Both the position numbers and the translations under genes were made by a program. Of a DNA stretch of 64,000 nt, positions 24,250 through 39,200 are shown piece after piece. Origin of the DNA: Dipetalonema caudispina (taxonomy: Eukaryota > Nematoda > Chromadorea > Rhabditida > Onchocercidae); NCBI GenBank assembly GCA_013365325.1, contig JABVXV010000063.1, positions 124,001 through 188,000 of the forward strand. The letters are read 5' to 3'. Below the pieces are notes generated by a model that was not told where the DNA came from, did no database searches, and saw only the letters and a list, made by a program, of their open reading frames with translations. Each line of letters begins with the position of its first letter. The stretch's first letter is position 1.

Positions 24250-27200
24250 ATGTCTGTATTTGTTCCGCCTGCATTGAACGCTGATCAGGAAGAGGGACGG
24301 CTATTTCGCATGCTTCGTCATCCTACAAAACGAGAGTACAGCGCTGTACGTATCATCAGCACTGTTTCAACTGGTCAGTTCACTATAATACTAATTATTG
24401 ATTAAAGCTACTGTCTGCTTAACCAGGAAAATTCCAACCGGCAGATCAAATTAGCAAGACCACTGCAGGAATCTCAATCATAATTCTTCCATCCCTAGCA
24501 GGTATATTATTATACGTAAGGATCTACTTGTCAATGTAACATGCAAGTATCAGTTGAACGCAAATAGGCAAGTAAATACATATTTGCGCAAATGTACAAA
24601 GGCACCATATACACACAAATATATAGGATTTAGGTAGGTTAATGCTATACACTCATATAGAAAATAACATTGCCAGGTAACTTTTACCATCATCGCAAGC
24701 GTTGTCATCTGAAACGCTACGAAAAGCAACTTATGAATCAGTTGTAAGTACCATCTACGCTTCTGATTCTCTCTGTAAAAATCATTTATGACTTCATAAA
24801 AGTACAGACACATAAAGTATCATAAGAGTAAGGATACGACATGTTGAGAGTCAAATATGTTCGCTTATATGTTTAAGATTTTGAATCTTTTGCAATTCAT
24901 TATTAGGCTTGCTTTTTAAACCTTTTTCTTGATTTCGCTACAAATTATCAAAGTCTTGACTTCTCTTATCATTCCATCATTCCTTATGATTCGAGTAGTA
25001 GTGTATAACTATGCGATTTCTTGTTTGACTGCTGTATTACTTTTCCTTCTTGTCTTGGCTTATGAACACTAGGAATATGTACGTACGTACATTCTACTTC
25101 TCGCATATTCTAAAATCTAAAATTGTGCCCCTATTCAACTGCTGAAGGAAGATATGAAGCGGATACAGTCGCTACTGAATTGTAGTACTGAAATGCATAT
25201 TTAAATAGTTGTATCAAATTAATTTACTGCTACTGATTAGTCAATTTATCCCTGTCTGGTTGTCGCTCAAAGAAATCTTCATTCATGTTTTTTATCTGAA
25301 CCCTCTGCATCTGCCTGTGATTCCCTCTTTCGAAAACTGTTCCTAAGCAGCAAATGATTTGAAAGTGATTTTTCAAATATCCTCATAAAGTTTATTTATC
25401 GGAAATATTGTCAACACTTAAATTATAAAAGTCATACAAAGCAAATCATTTGCGAGGTTGTCATCAGGAGCCAAATTATATGTGGATTGAAATAAATGGC
25501 TAAGCAGTAGTGAGCTTTATTTGAAAAATTTTTTGCTAACCTTTCCTAATATGTGCTTAAGTTACCAACCAAAATTTTCTACACTAAATATCCTCGCAAA
25601 TGTAATTCAGTGCGCGGCATTACAGTATTACACAATTCCGATCTGTGTGGAAATCATTTCTTTCTTACTGATAGTCATTTGCAGAAATACGTAAAATAAA
25701 ACAATTTTAATGAATTTCTATTATTGTTCGTGTGAAATAATCAGAATCATCCAAGTTCACAAATACTAAAATTAGTAAGTTATTGTTAAGAATAATTAAG
25801 CTTACATGGTAGTAGTAGTACCAAAGACAAATATGAATTGTTTTTATGTATACCGGAACAGATTGTTTAGATGAGTGATAAAGGTACTGAAACGAAAGAA
25901 ACTTGTCCGGAATCTGGATTACTCTGATGACTTATCATTAAAGAATAACAGGGAAAAAAAGTGAATTCTTTCTTTATAAGCAAATTGAAATAACAATCAA
26001 AAAGAGCTTTTTTTGAATGTATAATTAGGGAATAGCGAAGGGCTCAATTATGTGTTTCAGTGATAATTTCAACTTTATGATAAATTTTGATCAAACAACA
26101 TAATATGTCAGATTTCACAGAAGAGCAATGTTACACAGTTGTTAATTTGCATCAGTCAAATATACTGCACTAAAGCTTTTTATTTTCATAAGGACATCTC
26201 AACAATTTTTTTTTTTTTTGACTATTAGAATACGAGAACTGTTTATTATTTTAATTTCTCAAATTGTTACAGTTAGTATTTTAGAGAGTCAAAGAATTGA
26301 TTCACTTATGTATTGTTAAGTTTAAAAATTTACCCTGCAATCTACACATAGGAAAATTCTCTTGGGTAATTTGTGACTATTGGTTTAAAAGAAGTCGAAT
26401 GAAGTATTGAAATAATAGCTATAATTTTTTAATTTGTTAAGAAATAGTGGATTAAATTTTCTGTTTGTGACAGATTTTTGTTAATCATAGCTGTAATTCC
26501 TTTACGTTCACTTTTCTTTTGCTTTAGTCTTGCTTGTTTCCTATTTTTTATAAGTTTTCTACATTGAAAAAAATCATTATGTGAATAAATAGTTTGTTCG
26601 AGTTTAATATTTCTATATTTTAATTCAGAACTAAATTTATCGCATTGATTTCGGCTCCGTTTAATTGACATATATAATGCAATAAAGCACTTATTATACA
26701 TTTCGAAAAAAGTTAATCCCGTTTAAGTCAGTCCATACTTCATTTCTGCGTTTGTTTACATTCTTATCATTTGCTTTCAGTAATTCGTCGCAGTGGAAAT
26801 TTCATGTCTTTAAATGATTTTTTTTTTTTTATTTAATTCGACTTCATGTTACAAACAACGCAGTTTCAATCTAATTCTGGCACTTGGAAACAGAATTATG
26901 GAATTTCTGAAATAATAATTCGATCTTCTGAAGGCAGTCAGAAATTAAATAAAAGATGTTGATGGACCATTTGCAAATGAAATATTATAATTTCTGAAGT
27001 TTTTCAAAATCCAGATGGATCGAAAAATGTCTTCATAAAGTTTTCTGCATTTTGGGAAGTTAATATTCATGGTTATACTTGACAAAATTGGCAGAAATCA
27101 TGTCATTGTTTTTTTGTATACATCTGAAATCTTAGTAGGGAAGAAATAACATAAATAAAGATATTAGAACATTTTCCATTTTTTTTTCTTTTGGAGATAA

Positions 27201-30200
27201 AGCTGCTGGAGAATGGAAATTTGCGGATACATATTTAAAAAAGCGAAATAAATGACTTTTGCATGAAAAATAAATAAATTTTTAGAAATGATTTCGTATT
27301 TTCGCTAAATTTTTGTTAAATGCTTTCCTTATAATTTATGTCTTTTTAAAAATTTGGCTGTGTTTTTCTGACAAAGTGCATAAGAACAAAAAGAAAGTTT
27401 CTTTAATTGTTTATTTGCTGTATTTTTTTACGAAAAAAAAACAAATCTTCCATCATAAAGGAAATGAATTCCCCGTCTAGCTATTCGACGTCTATTTGTT
27501 ATTTGATTCCAGCATGAGGAATCTAGCTATTCAACTTCAACATGTGGTAAATCTCTTTACAATCTTATTCTTCTTTTTCTGAGGAATCAAAGTTATCCGA
27601 GTGTGAAATTAGCATTCGATCTTTTTATTATTAAAGTTTTTAGTGGTATATTTTTGTCCTAATGAATTAATCACTAATACTGCCGTTTTACTAAATAGCT
27701 TCTGTCTTGATTCAAGACAGAAGTTTTTATCACGGAAAGAAACTTTTTTACAAAAATTTTCAACAAGAACCATGATTTTTGCTGGTAATATGGCAACAAC
27801 GCTTTGAGTTACTTCTTGTGCAAGGAATTTTTATTGGAGACATTTGCAAATTCTGTTTAAAAAAAAATCTCTGTAATTTTTTTGCATAGAATGCTGAGTG
27901 ATATACTTGTTTACAATCACGGCATCTTGTATTTCTCTATGATATCTCCATGCATATGATTCATCGCTATCCCTGATTTGAACTTCTTTACTAATGATCT
28001 TAAATTTGCAACTATTTTATTTTGATCAAAATACATCACAATGAATACAGAATCAATACCAAAACTGATTCTCATTGCAATTCATGTTCTTCTTTCTGTT
28101 ATGAACTAGAAAACATTAATTTTTGAATGATCTTGAAAGTTTGTTGCTCTAAATTTTGTTCATGTAAAAAATAATAAGAACTATCTTTGTGTAAAATACG
28201 TGGACTACATTTATTACGAATGTTGTTGCAAAGTTTTCGGATTGAAGAGTTGTTCAAAGATTGGAAAAATGGTAGTGTAAATGTTTGAAATATTATCATC
28301 CTATCTCATCATAATGTTAACAGTAAATTCAAATTCGTTTCTTTTTTTTTTTATGAGCTATCAACAAACGCTTACGATTTTATATTGTTATTTAAAGTTT
28401 AGCTCAGAATTATATTTTTGAATTTCTGAGTTCGATGGTAAACTACATTTGTTTATAAAAAGTATCTGATTAGCAGACTAAGAAAACCATTTCTAATGCA
28501 CTGAGTATTTATATTTACCGAATGCTGGGGAGTAGGAGACTTCATGTTTCACTGATCTACTCTTTGTTTAACAAAAAGTAGAATTTTAAAAATTTATTGC
28601 AACTATTCAAACATCTTTTCTTTTGCAGAAGAACCATGATATTTTGATTAGTGTTTCCTGTTTATTTGCTATGATACTTTTATTGATTAAAAAACGTCTG
28701 AAAAATATCTTAAAAGCATTTCAAATTGCTCTTTCGATTTTTTTTAAATGATCAAAATCTGATGGCGAGTTAACGGAGAAATATTGGACTATCGATTAAA
28801 ATTTCTAGCGGCATTGCCAGTTCATCAAGTTTTACTTTAAATATTATAAAATTTCTTTGAAAAAAAAAAAACTGATTTCTTTCAATATTATAAAATGACT
28901 TCTATATTAAGTGAATTTATGTCAAGTAATAAAAAATATCTTATTTACTCTGATAGCAATAGTTTATATAACATATTCCCCTAACGTGTGATAAAATGGG
29001 AAAAGGCATTAAAGTTGGTGATATACTGTTTTTATTATTTAATGGAATAATGTTTAAAAAATATACTCAAATGCAGAATTTTTCAGGCAGCTCTATGCTG
29101 ATATTATTAGAGCTAAGTAATATTATTTCGGAAGTAATAGTTCAGAAATAAGATCAAAATAAATTGATAATATTATTGCTTTAACTGTTTTTGCTACAAC
29201 ACATTAACAAGTATGATGCAACACTTACATCATTCAATGTTTAATTCAATTTAAATGCTATCAAATTGAATATTAAGTTTGCGTTCGAAATTTTCTACCA
29301 TCAGGGACTATATTTAATAAAAAATAATATAGTCTGAGGTACTAGATCTCATAGCACAGAAGATAAATCATTTTATAATCTTTATAAACTTATTATACTT
29401 TAATACTCCCTTATATTGCATACTCTTTTTTTTTCTTTGCAAAATACAACAAATTTTAACTGCTGTTACGATCGAAAAACAACTGAAAGTAATAGATTTA
29501 TACAAGCTGTATCACCATCATATTAGGCTAGATTCAACAGGATATCCTTTCTATTAGTCTTGATGCAAGGGATGAATGTGGAATGGGGTGGTGAATGATA
29601 AATGATACTCATGTCATGAACACATTAAGATAGGGTCTCATTAAAGCAATTCCTTTCTTTTCAGAGGATTCAAGATTACTTTACTACTAGAAAAGAGTAC
29701 TAAGGGGTTTAACGGGAATATTGAGTTACACCTTATGAACAGCTGGAACAAATTTTCAAATAAAAGGTTCATTGAAGAAGATGAAACGGTAGTCGAAAAT
29801 AAAAGGAAATTTTGAGCTTTTTAACCAAGACAATGATGTGAGAAAATTTCATTTATAATATACATCATGTAAAATGAAAAAAATCGTTTATAGTGCCCTT
29901 CGAGAGAATATCGCATTTTCTTGAATTCCGTCAAGCTGTTTTTATAAAAGCAGTGAGGAGTAAAAAAGTAAATCTTTTTCATATTTTCGATTTACGCTAA
30001 TATTTGTCTATAATAAAAAAAAAAAGGAGTACTGATTAGAAAAAGGCTCAATTTTTCCATGTCCTATTTGCTACATCTTTTTCAATTCTCAAACAAAAAA
30101 ATGGAAACTTTGCATATGATAGTAACTTTTGAAGACTTTACGGTCTAAATTATATTTTCAGCAAGAAAAAAATATCCAAAACAGTGAAAGGCAAATATTT

Positions 30201-33200
30201 ATATATGAAAAATGAAAAATGAATACTGATCAAAATCCAGCTTCAAATTTTGAAAATTCGAGGCTCAAAATGCTGGAGGTATAAACAACTCTTTAAAAAG
30301 TTATTTTTTTTTTTAGTAAGCCTGAGATCTCAATTTTCCAAAGATAAACTGCTCTATGGCTTCATATAATTTATTCTAATGAACACTTAAGGAGTTATTA
30401 TAAACTGTTTGTTTTATTTTTATTTTCAAACAGCTGTCTTTTTGTCGTTTCCTCAAATGGTACAATCCATGTACCCAGCAATATAGATCTAAATATAGGT
30501 CAAGAAATATATCCTATCAATATCATTTATGATTCTAACCCATATTAAATCATCCACACGAAGTAAACCACTCCTTCATGTTGTTTTCGTAGCAGCTCTT
30601 TTTCCTGGGCCAGCTTATCATAATTCAGTGTTTATTGGCCAGTATATAACTTTGTTGATCTTCATATTTGAATGCCATTTGAATTACCTCTAGTATTCTA
30701 GTCGTTTCTCTCTCCATGATATACAATGTTGAAAGCTCAGAATTTCGATTACAATTACTGAGCGATATAAGCACATCAGCTTCTTTATTCTTGGATATCG
30801 CTTAAACGAATTACACCAAAATTTTTGTTTTACCAGCACTGTTCTGTACAGTACAGGGTTTTTTCTTTTCTTTTTTATTTCATTTCATTCCTTCAGTATC
30901 TGAAATAACGACACATAAACTTTCCAAAGCAAAGGTACAATGCTTAATTGTTTTGTTTGAAATAACCTCATAATGAGATATGATGGATCAGCGAAATTTG
31001 CAAAATTTTTGTGGCTGAGATGCAAAAATATCTTCGTCATTCACTCAAAGCTTCCAGAAGAGCTATACTAGCATACTTTACCAATATCGAATTACTATTA
31101 TTTCTACTTATTTGAGATATGGAGGTGAATTTTGTCGGTTTGTTTAAGTGGGAGACATAAATTTCTAATAAAGCAATTTTTGTTAATTAAACTTCCCTCC
31201 CAAACATATGTTGTAATAATCAATACAATAACTAGACCAAAGGTATGAGTAAGCCAATTTTACTTCAAGGATAGAGGGTGCATAATGAGTTAAAGAGAAG
31301 TTAGCCTGTTTTCATTGAAGCATAAGTAAGAAGGAAAGAAAATAAACGCCAATTATCTATTCCAAATGCTACGTTTTCAAGTTCATAATTTAAAGAAAAA
31401 ATTTGTTCTGTGAACATTTTTTTGATCTATAATCATTTCTACGTTAGCAAACATTTCTAAAATTTGTTTCTTCAATTTATGGATTACTTTGCGTTGGATT
31501 GAACTGCCTCGCTACACTCATAGCCATCGTTTAATCCCTCATCCCTAAAGAAGTGACATTGGCCCTATTATTTGAGACAAGTTTAAACTTATTCAGTCCT
31601 GCAAAAATAGAACACGATATGTGTGTGTATAGTTTGCCACTCGTTCCAGGCGTGATTCCCATATCTAAGCCGTATTGTTGTTGTGAGCATATTTTCATGT
31701 GCATATGTATGTGTGCATTTGTATGTGTGTGTATGTGTGTATGTATGTGTATAAAAGCGCATGGTGGGGCGCTAACGATGCCCGACGCCGTTGTCACCAT
31801 GTTGCTGATCCCAAAAATTCGACTGTTCAGATAGCCTTCTTAAATGATTCTGAAAAGAACCGCCCATCTCACAAAGTTGTTACTGATACTACTACTAATG
31901 AATAACCTCAGCGTTTTGAAATGCTCCTAGACTATGATTTATTCACAAGTGATCACCAACGAACGGTTCAATCCCGCATTAGCTTTATTCAAAACAGCTG
32001 GTCTGATCCGAACAACAGCGGGTATCCAGCAAGCACAGAACACCTTTGACGATTCACGTAACTTTTCACGATGTTCCGAACGATCTCATGTTGCTTATGT
32101 CAGAGGTACCCTACTTTCATTTTCATTTTTCCCTGCTTAAGAACTCTTTTCTCTTCTTTATAATTCACTCTTAGAATACCTCTCAGTATGCTTGTTTACG
32201 TTACAGATCGTAAGGTGCTATGAATCTTCTATGACTTTAATTTACTTTAACGGTTTGATTAGCAGTGAAAATTTACCTGAACTGACTTTGGCATAGTAGT
32301 AATAGTAATACGCGATGGCGCCCAATCGTCTCGTATGATTTGAATAGACTGCATCCTAAATGATCAGTGGAAGAATTTCATTTAGTCGTTATGGAGAAGA
32401 TAACTTATTCAAATAATTTCACAGTGAATGAATTGCTTTAATTTAAAGTTTACATTTCTTTGAATTGAACTGCATGAAGAATGCAGCAGCTGAATAACTT
32501 AAGAATTTGATCTGTGTAAATTTTTATGTATCAGTCAATAATTTGAGATTTTGCCTTAATTTACTATAAATTCCTCTTAAAATGTAATGTTTTTTTTTCT
32601 TCTATTCAAGAATCACTGAAAGAATTTCATGCGAATGCTTTCAGCTAATTTGATATTCAAAATTAAAGTTTCAGAACAATTTCTTTCTTTTTGCAATCTT
32701 TGGCAGTGGATTGGTTTGGCAGTTATGAGATTAATTGTCATAAAATTTTGGTTTTTCACTACTGCTGTAAATTAAGAAAACACAGAAAATAATATACAGC
32801 CAAAAATATTTGATATTATGAATTTACAGCTATTTATTCTTCATTTATCCATCACATAAATTAACTGCTCAGAATGTAAGCAAAATCATTTTGATCTTCT
32901 ATCATGCTGTAGTTTATTGGAAAAACCCGGGCAGTGTCTTGATATATGTCTTCTTAACCAATGCAACAGAGCACGAGAGCTAGTTGGAAATAATTGTTCC
33001 AAAAGTGGAATAATATAAATAACGATCGATGTGCGCAACGAAAGCACCACCAAAAAATTTCTGCAATAGCAAGAGGTAGGACATCTCATTGGTTTATGAG
33101 AAAAAATGTAATGTTATAGCATGGTAAACGATTTTTGGATTATATAAAACTTCATGATATTATGACGATAAGAGGCATAAAAAAACTGTGGTGGTAGTAG

Positions 33201-36200
33201 GATGATCAAAGGGACATCATTGCAAGAAGCAAATGAAGATTTAAATAAGAGTGAATAGTCAGTTTCTGTTCGCGAGATAGAATGGAAAAAATTTAGTGAT
33301 CTTTGAGTAGCGCATATTGCGAGGAAAAATGAGAGAGAAACTTCTGTTGTTTCTTTCGGTTTCTGGGTTTCTTGATCGTATACAACCCAGAAACGCTTGG
33401 TCGAGATGCCAGAAGCTGGTCGAGGATTTTTTGTAAAAGAATTCTGGTAGCTGTATGTCAAAATAGTGAAGAAATAAGGAGTAGCGGTACGTTTGTCATG
33501 CAAGAAAATCTTGTGCAAGGAGAAGACGTTTGTTACTGGACGTGACACACACTTAAGGGTGCATCTACAGTGCAAGGAAACTCACAATGGGAATTCACGA
33601 ACAGAAGAAGAAGTGATTTGTAAGAATGGTAGGCGAACACTTCAAGCATGAATCAGATTCATCGCCAAAAATTGGGTTGGTTTCGGATTCTTGGGTAAGG
33701 ATGAAAATCTGTCTTTCATGGGGATCACCCTTATTATATGTTAAAGTAATAACTTCGGATAGCTGGAGTAGAATATAAACTCTTTGATTGATAGAACTGA
33801 TATCAACGATGCAAGTGAACAGAGTTTATTGAATCTGAAGGAAGGGAAACTTATGAACGATACTGAACAGGACAGTCCTAATGCCGATTAACAATGACAG
33901 TAGCATTCGCAAAGTTTTGCAAGTTTACAATTTCTTTGATTATCTGTTTTCAATTGTCCGGTTAATAAGATGACCTCTATGTTAGCCGAAACGTCTGAGG
34001 TATTGAAATGCACCGTCTTTTGGGATGATGATAAGGTGAAACAACAAGATCCGATCGTTAGAAGTATATGGCAATATCATTGCAAGTGGAAATGAAAAGT
34101 GGATGTAATTTACAAATAGTCTTTTATCTTTCTATAAGAATGTTTATGAAAAAAGAATCTTTTATGGCTTTAACCTTGAACAGTACAAGTAAAAAAAAGC
34201 TAGTTGAAGATTGAGAAATTTGGATCCGCTGAAAACCATTGATTTATCGAAAAATTTGATTGATCAGTTTGTTAGGAAAATAAAATTTGATAGGAAATAA
34301 AATGAGAATCTGCTCCATATAGAAAGTTGAAATAATTTCTGCCCGAAGACTATTTCAACAAATTAATAATCATGTAGGGAAGATTGCAGTTTCACTGCAT
34401 ATAACTGGCAAATATCTAATTGGATTCATCTTCTAATCTCTTGAAATTAAACAAGTTTGAAAGGTTGTACGTTATATATATCTATCTCCAAAAAATTTAC
34501 GCTGAAATTTCGTTGGTGGCTGAGGAAAACTCAGTTTCGTTTTCATATGAATACAGTTGTCTTGAAAAGAATCTGTTGTCCACAAAATTCAATAATAGAG
34601 AGTGAAGCCAAATAGAGAAGAATAATTTGAGCAATCAATTTTGAAAATTCTCTCATGCGTGCAAATAAAATGATCCTTTGCAAAGAATTCAACCAATAAT
34701 TCCATACTTCAACATATTGCAAGATCTCAATGCAGACAACTTGCTCTAATACGAATTGTTGCTTTAATATTCAACTAAACTGAATGTTTGCTTTCTATTT
34801 ATCTCTTTTATTGCTCTACTTATTTTCTTTTTATTCATCATTCTTATTTGAAATTATTGAAAAACAATACATCTAATTCCAATATAAGAAACTGATTAAA
34901 TATGATTAGCTTTTGTTAGTAAAAGATAAAGTTCATCTCCTGCAAATCCAATCTAAACATTCCACTTGATCCCATAAATACCTTTTTCATCATACTTTGA
35001 GACATTTTTTTTTTTTTCGGAACAAGCAAGTCGTGAAAGCATGATTGTCTGTACAGCAGCTAAAGTTAAACAATAAAGGTGTCGAAGGCCTAACCAACAA
35101 GAGCTAAAACATTGAGTTGGCGATCACTGGCTGGAGTAATGCTTTAAATAAATAATCCTGGTCAGTTAATTTGCATACAACTTCCTGATATATAAGTGGA
35201 ATAGTGAGTTTTCAAAAGAAATGCTTCTGTTTAAATATTAGTATCGTTTTAAAAATGTAATACAAGAAAATCAGAACAACTGCAATTACCAATCTTTATT
35301 AGGCCATGGTGGATAAAAACGGTGCTATCTGTAGCAAATCCGTTCTTTTTTTTTGTTTTGGCTGGTGTTAACTGTCTTTCAATAGAAATTTAATTTGGTT
35401 ATAAATTCGAAATTTTATCATTAATTTTATGAATGAAACCAGAAGGAAAATTTTCAGCATGGATGTTATTCAATATTTTTAATGGACTACAAAAGTTTTC
35501 ATTACAGCTGAGTGTTAATAAATACTTCAACAGTATTCTCAGAACTTTTGCCAGATGCTTTAAATATGATTTTTGTTCTTTTTTTTCGTCATATTTCCAA
35601 TTTTCCTTTTGTTCTAACAGAGTGTCAAGACGAAGGAGGATTATGTGAGTGTGTGCATTTCCTTCTTGGCCGATATTTGGCTGTCAAGACGAAAGATGAT
35701 TATGTGCATATGTACATTATATTTTTAGATAGAATGTTCGAAAAAATCTGCAAATCGTTCGCTTTGATCCTTGCGCTATGGGTAGGAAGATGGGATAATC
35801 TGATATGTTTGACAATCAGAGAAGCTGATGAAATTCAGTGCTGGTAAACTGAGTATCATTATCAGAAAACGAGGACTGATATTCTAAGCCGAGAGGAGAC
35901 TTCACTAAGAGGAATAATTGTAGGTATCTTCCTTGTCCTATCGATAATAAGGACTTCAGGTTATTCGGAAAAGAAATCAACAAGGAACAATGATGGGCTC
36001 GAATTATCAAACTGAACACATAACTTGAGCAATTTTACTTGATTGCTAATTACTAATTGATATTGATTCCGAACAAAATTTTCTGAAAAACGTTGGAATC
36101 AATTCAAAGCAAATGAGCACGGACTGGTACAGCTCGGAATGCGTCTGAGACAATGTGTTAGTGTTTAGTTTCAACCACAGCAAAAGCGATTTTGTCATTT

Positions 36201-39200
36201 TACGATAAGATGGAATAATGCATTGACTTAACCTATTTTGGAAATGCTATGGTACTCAGTAACAACCTAAGAAAAATCGGTTAGTGCTTAAAGTGGAATA
36301 TCTTTCTTTGTTCGAAGATTGCAGAGTAAGGTTTGTGATCGGTCAGTAGAGGAAATTTTAGATCATTGATCATTTGTAGGACTTTCTTTGGTGAATCTTA
36401 CGGCAAGGCCTTATTTCTCCTTTTAACTAATTCTTCTGCTCTTCTGAGGAGAAAGATTTCAATGTGTGATAAACTGCGTTCTTATCGCAGCTATAACAGC
36501 TGAAAGCTATGGATATGCATAAATAAGAAATCGGATTTGGTAATATCTGCTTAGCACTCATTGGACCACCAAAAGGTGTTCCTTTGATGAAGAGGCTGTG
36601 ATTATTAGTTAAAACTGAAAGAGAAGCGCAGAAAATGAATATTAGCAGGTTTAGTTATATCGACGATAGTTTGGCTCTTAGCAAAATTAGGTCTTCTACA
36701 TATCGATTGATAATTAAGCTTGAACTTTGCCTCAGGTATGGTTAAGCATCAGGTCTTTCGTGAGAGCTGATATTGCCTTGAATTCTTCAAAAGGCTCTCT
36801 TCTGAAGTCCAACACAGTTGAATCTCTGGTGAAACTGCAAAGTTCCTTTGAAATACTTACAGCGACCACGCTTATTTCTAAAAATGTAAGGGAAGTGAGT
36901 ACAGATAAACTTTTCATGTCGTAGTTGTTAAACGTTTAGTTGAAAAGGCTTAGTCTCAGGAACTATTTTGCGTATAAAAGGTTGTTATAGCTGGAACTAG
37001 ATGTGCTGCATGAGTTAAATTATCTTTTAAGTAGAAAGGATCGCCGATAAAATTGACTGACTGCTCTTCCGTGAGATTCGGAGAGAGATGTGTCATCAAA
37101 CTGTAGAAAATTTAATCACAGGAATGCGTTCAATGTGAATTTGAAGTTTAGGTGAGTAATCATTGATAGAGTGGGTAAGGTGGCAAAATTTTTTGAAGTT
37201 GATTTAGCAAAAAACATTCGTTTTGTTTGTCACTTAAGTTTCTGTTCCACTTAAGTGGAACATCTTCGCTTCTGATCTGCTTTCTTACATTTAAATCAGG
37301 TACAATCCTTGGAATAACAAATATACAGCTTTGTAAGGCTAACATTCAATTTCGACCCTCATGTAGGAATGTTGTATCAATAGTTGGGCATTACAGTAAT
37401 ATTAGTAAGATCATTCATGAAGAACTCTCAGCCATTTCAGTGTCACATTTCAGATTATGCAGATTGTTTCACTTGGAAGCTAATTGGAAATATGATATGC
37501 TGTTAAGATTCTATAAAAAATACTGGCTGATCTTGTTTTGAAAATCTTTTGTGACTGGTGGCCTCGTACAAACATGATTTGAAACGATCCTCGGTGAGTG
37601 AAAGTAGCTAGAACCACTGATACTCTCTTCTACTAGATGGCTAAAATCTTCTTTGACTTTAAAGCAATTAAAAAATATACATTATCGATAAGATCTAAAC
37701 AGTCCCCTGTAATCTGATATCTCCAAAGTGATTTGATAAAATGAAACTGACATATTTCCTGTGGAAGGTATCGATAATTTACAGAGCAGTAATAGCAACC
37801 GGTAACGTCATTCAACATTTCCTTATCATCTTTGAACAGATCCTCGAAACTGTTCAAAACGGCAATCCTGGAAATTTGGCCATTTTCAGAGTTGTATATG
37901 AGATTAGTGATAGCGGGGGGTAATAATTGTTCAAAAGCACTATGTGAAGGCACCTGGTGATTTTAACTATAGCCCAAATATCAGCTACTAAAATGAAGCA
38001 CTATATGTATATAAACGAAAAGTAACGAAGAGTTAATGTTTATTAGATGGCCTAACAATTAGAAAAAGTGGGTAACCCTTTCTTAATCATATGATGGAGT
38101 ATAATATTTTGCAAATCGTATGATAACCCAATTCTGACATCCTCATCTTTCTACCTAAATTTGCTGCAACCTGAACTGGCTAAAACGGATTACATTCCTG
38201 GATTTCATAAACTCTCTTATTCCCAAGATAGTAATCCATTTTTTGCTCGTAGAAACACTAAAAACTAAAATGAAAATAAGGACAAAAGTTCGCAAGAGTT
38301 GCAAGAAGAAATGTGGTTTTCATATTGTCAGCCTGTGTAAAAAGTAGAATGTGTTTAATCATAATTTATCGAAATTTAGTGTTCACGAGGGAGAAAAATG
38401 AGAGATTAGATTTTGATATTTTTCTCAACTCATTCAGATACCATTAATTTTTTTTTAGGGTAACTAACAAATGGATAACCCCTTATCGGTATTACCTTTT
38501 TTGTTAAGGACGTATAACACTTTATTAAAATGAATTGTTATTTTAAACTATATTTGTAGATGTGAGATAATATCAATTTTATTTCCCTGAAACTTTGTCT
38601 GGTATACTTTTCAACAATTGTTCATATTTTTGTTTTAGTTTGTGAGTGCCTTATTATGAGCAACAAATGGATTCCTAGGGAATTAGATAGAAAAGGTTTG
38701 TTTGTGATATCTAAGGACGTAAACCGTTTTAGTCAGTTTAGGTAGCAGAGAATTGTGGTTGGCGAGAGAGAAATGTTTCACGACAATTTGTTCCAAACGA
38801 TTTGTTAGTAAAACGAAATGAAATTAGACTTATCGTATTGTGAGCAGTATTTTTCGTTGAATGCAATGCTTTCAATAATCAGATGCACTCCAAACTTTCC
38901 CGTTCACTGCAACACTTACAAGTTCTTTCATAGCTAGTCCCTCAAGTCCTTTGTCTTTATGTTACCACAACGTCCACTTTCTCTCCTATTTAAAACATTT
39001 TTTGCTATAACTCAAAGTACTTCCGTCCTTTTTTATTTAATTAATTCTATGAATTCATCCCATGTTTTTTTGAAATTTAAAATAGGAACTTAACTTCAAT
39101 AATGATTTTTCTTTTTTTTTTTTTGGGACTTTGCCTTTTGTATTTGTGATAAACCACCCGAATTATGCCAATATTGAATTAGGTCAGAATGTCGAAAAAA

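Larger units (their letters stand above)
24502..31949 (+). other. Proposed 7.4-kb first giant intron of the unknown gene
   Basis: Very AT-rich with many homopolymer runs; no open frame above about 90 codons has coding character. It includes a 25-bp palindrome (27699-27723), a short direct repeat (27477-27538) and a TATG microsatellite (31701-31752). If the two gene halves are separate genes, this is intergenic. Confidence 0.45.
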
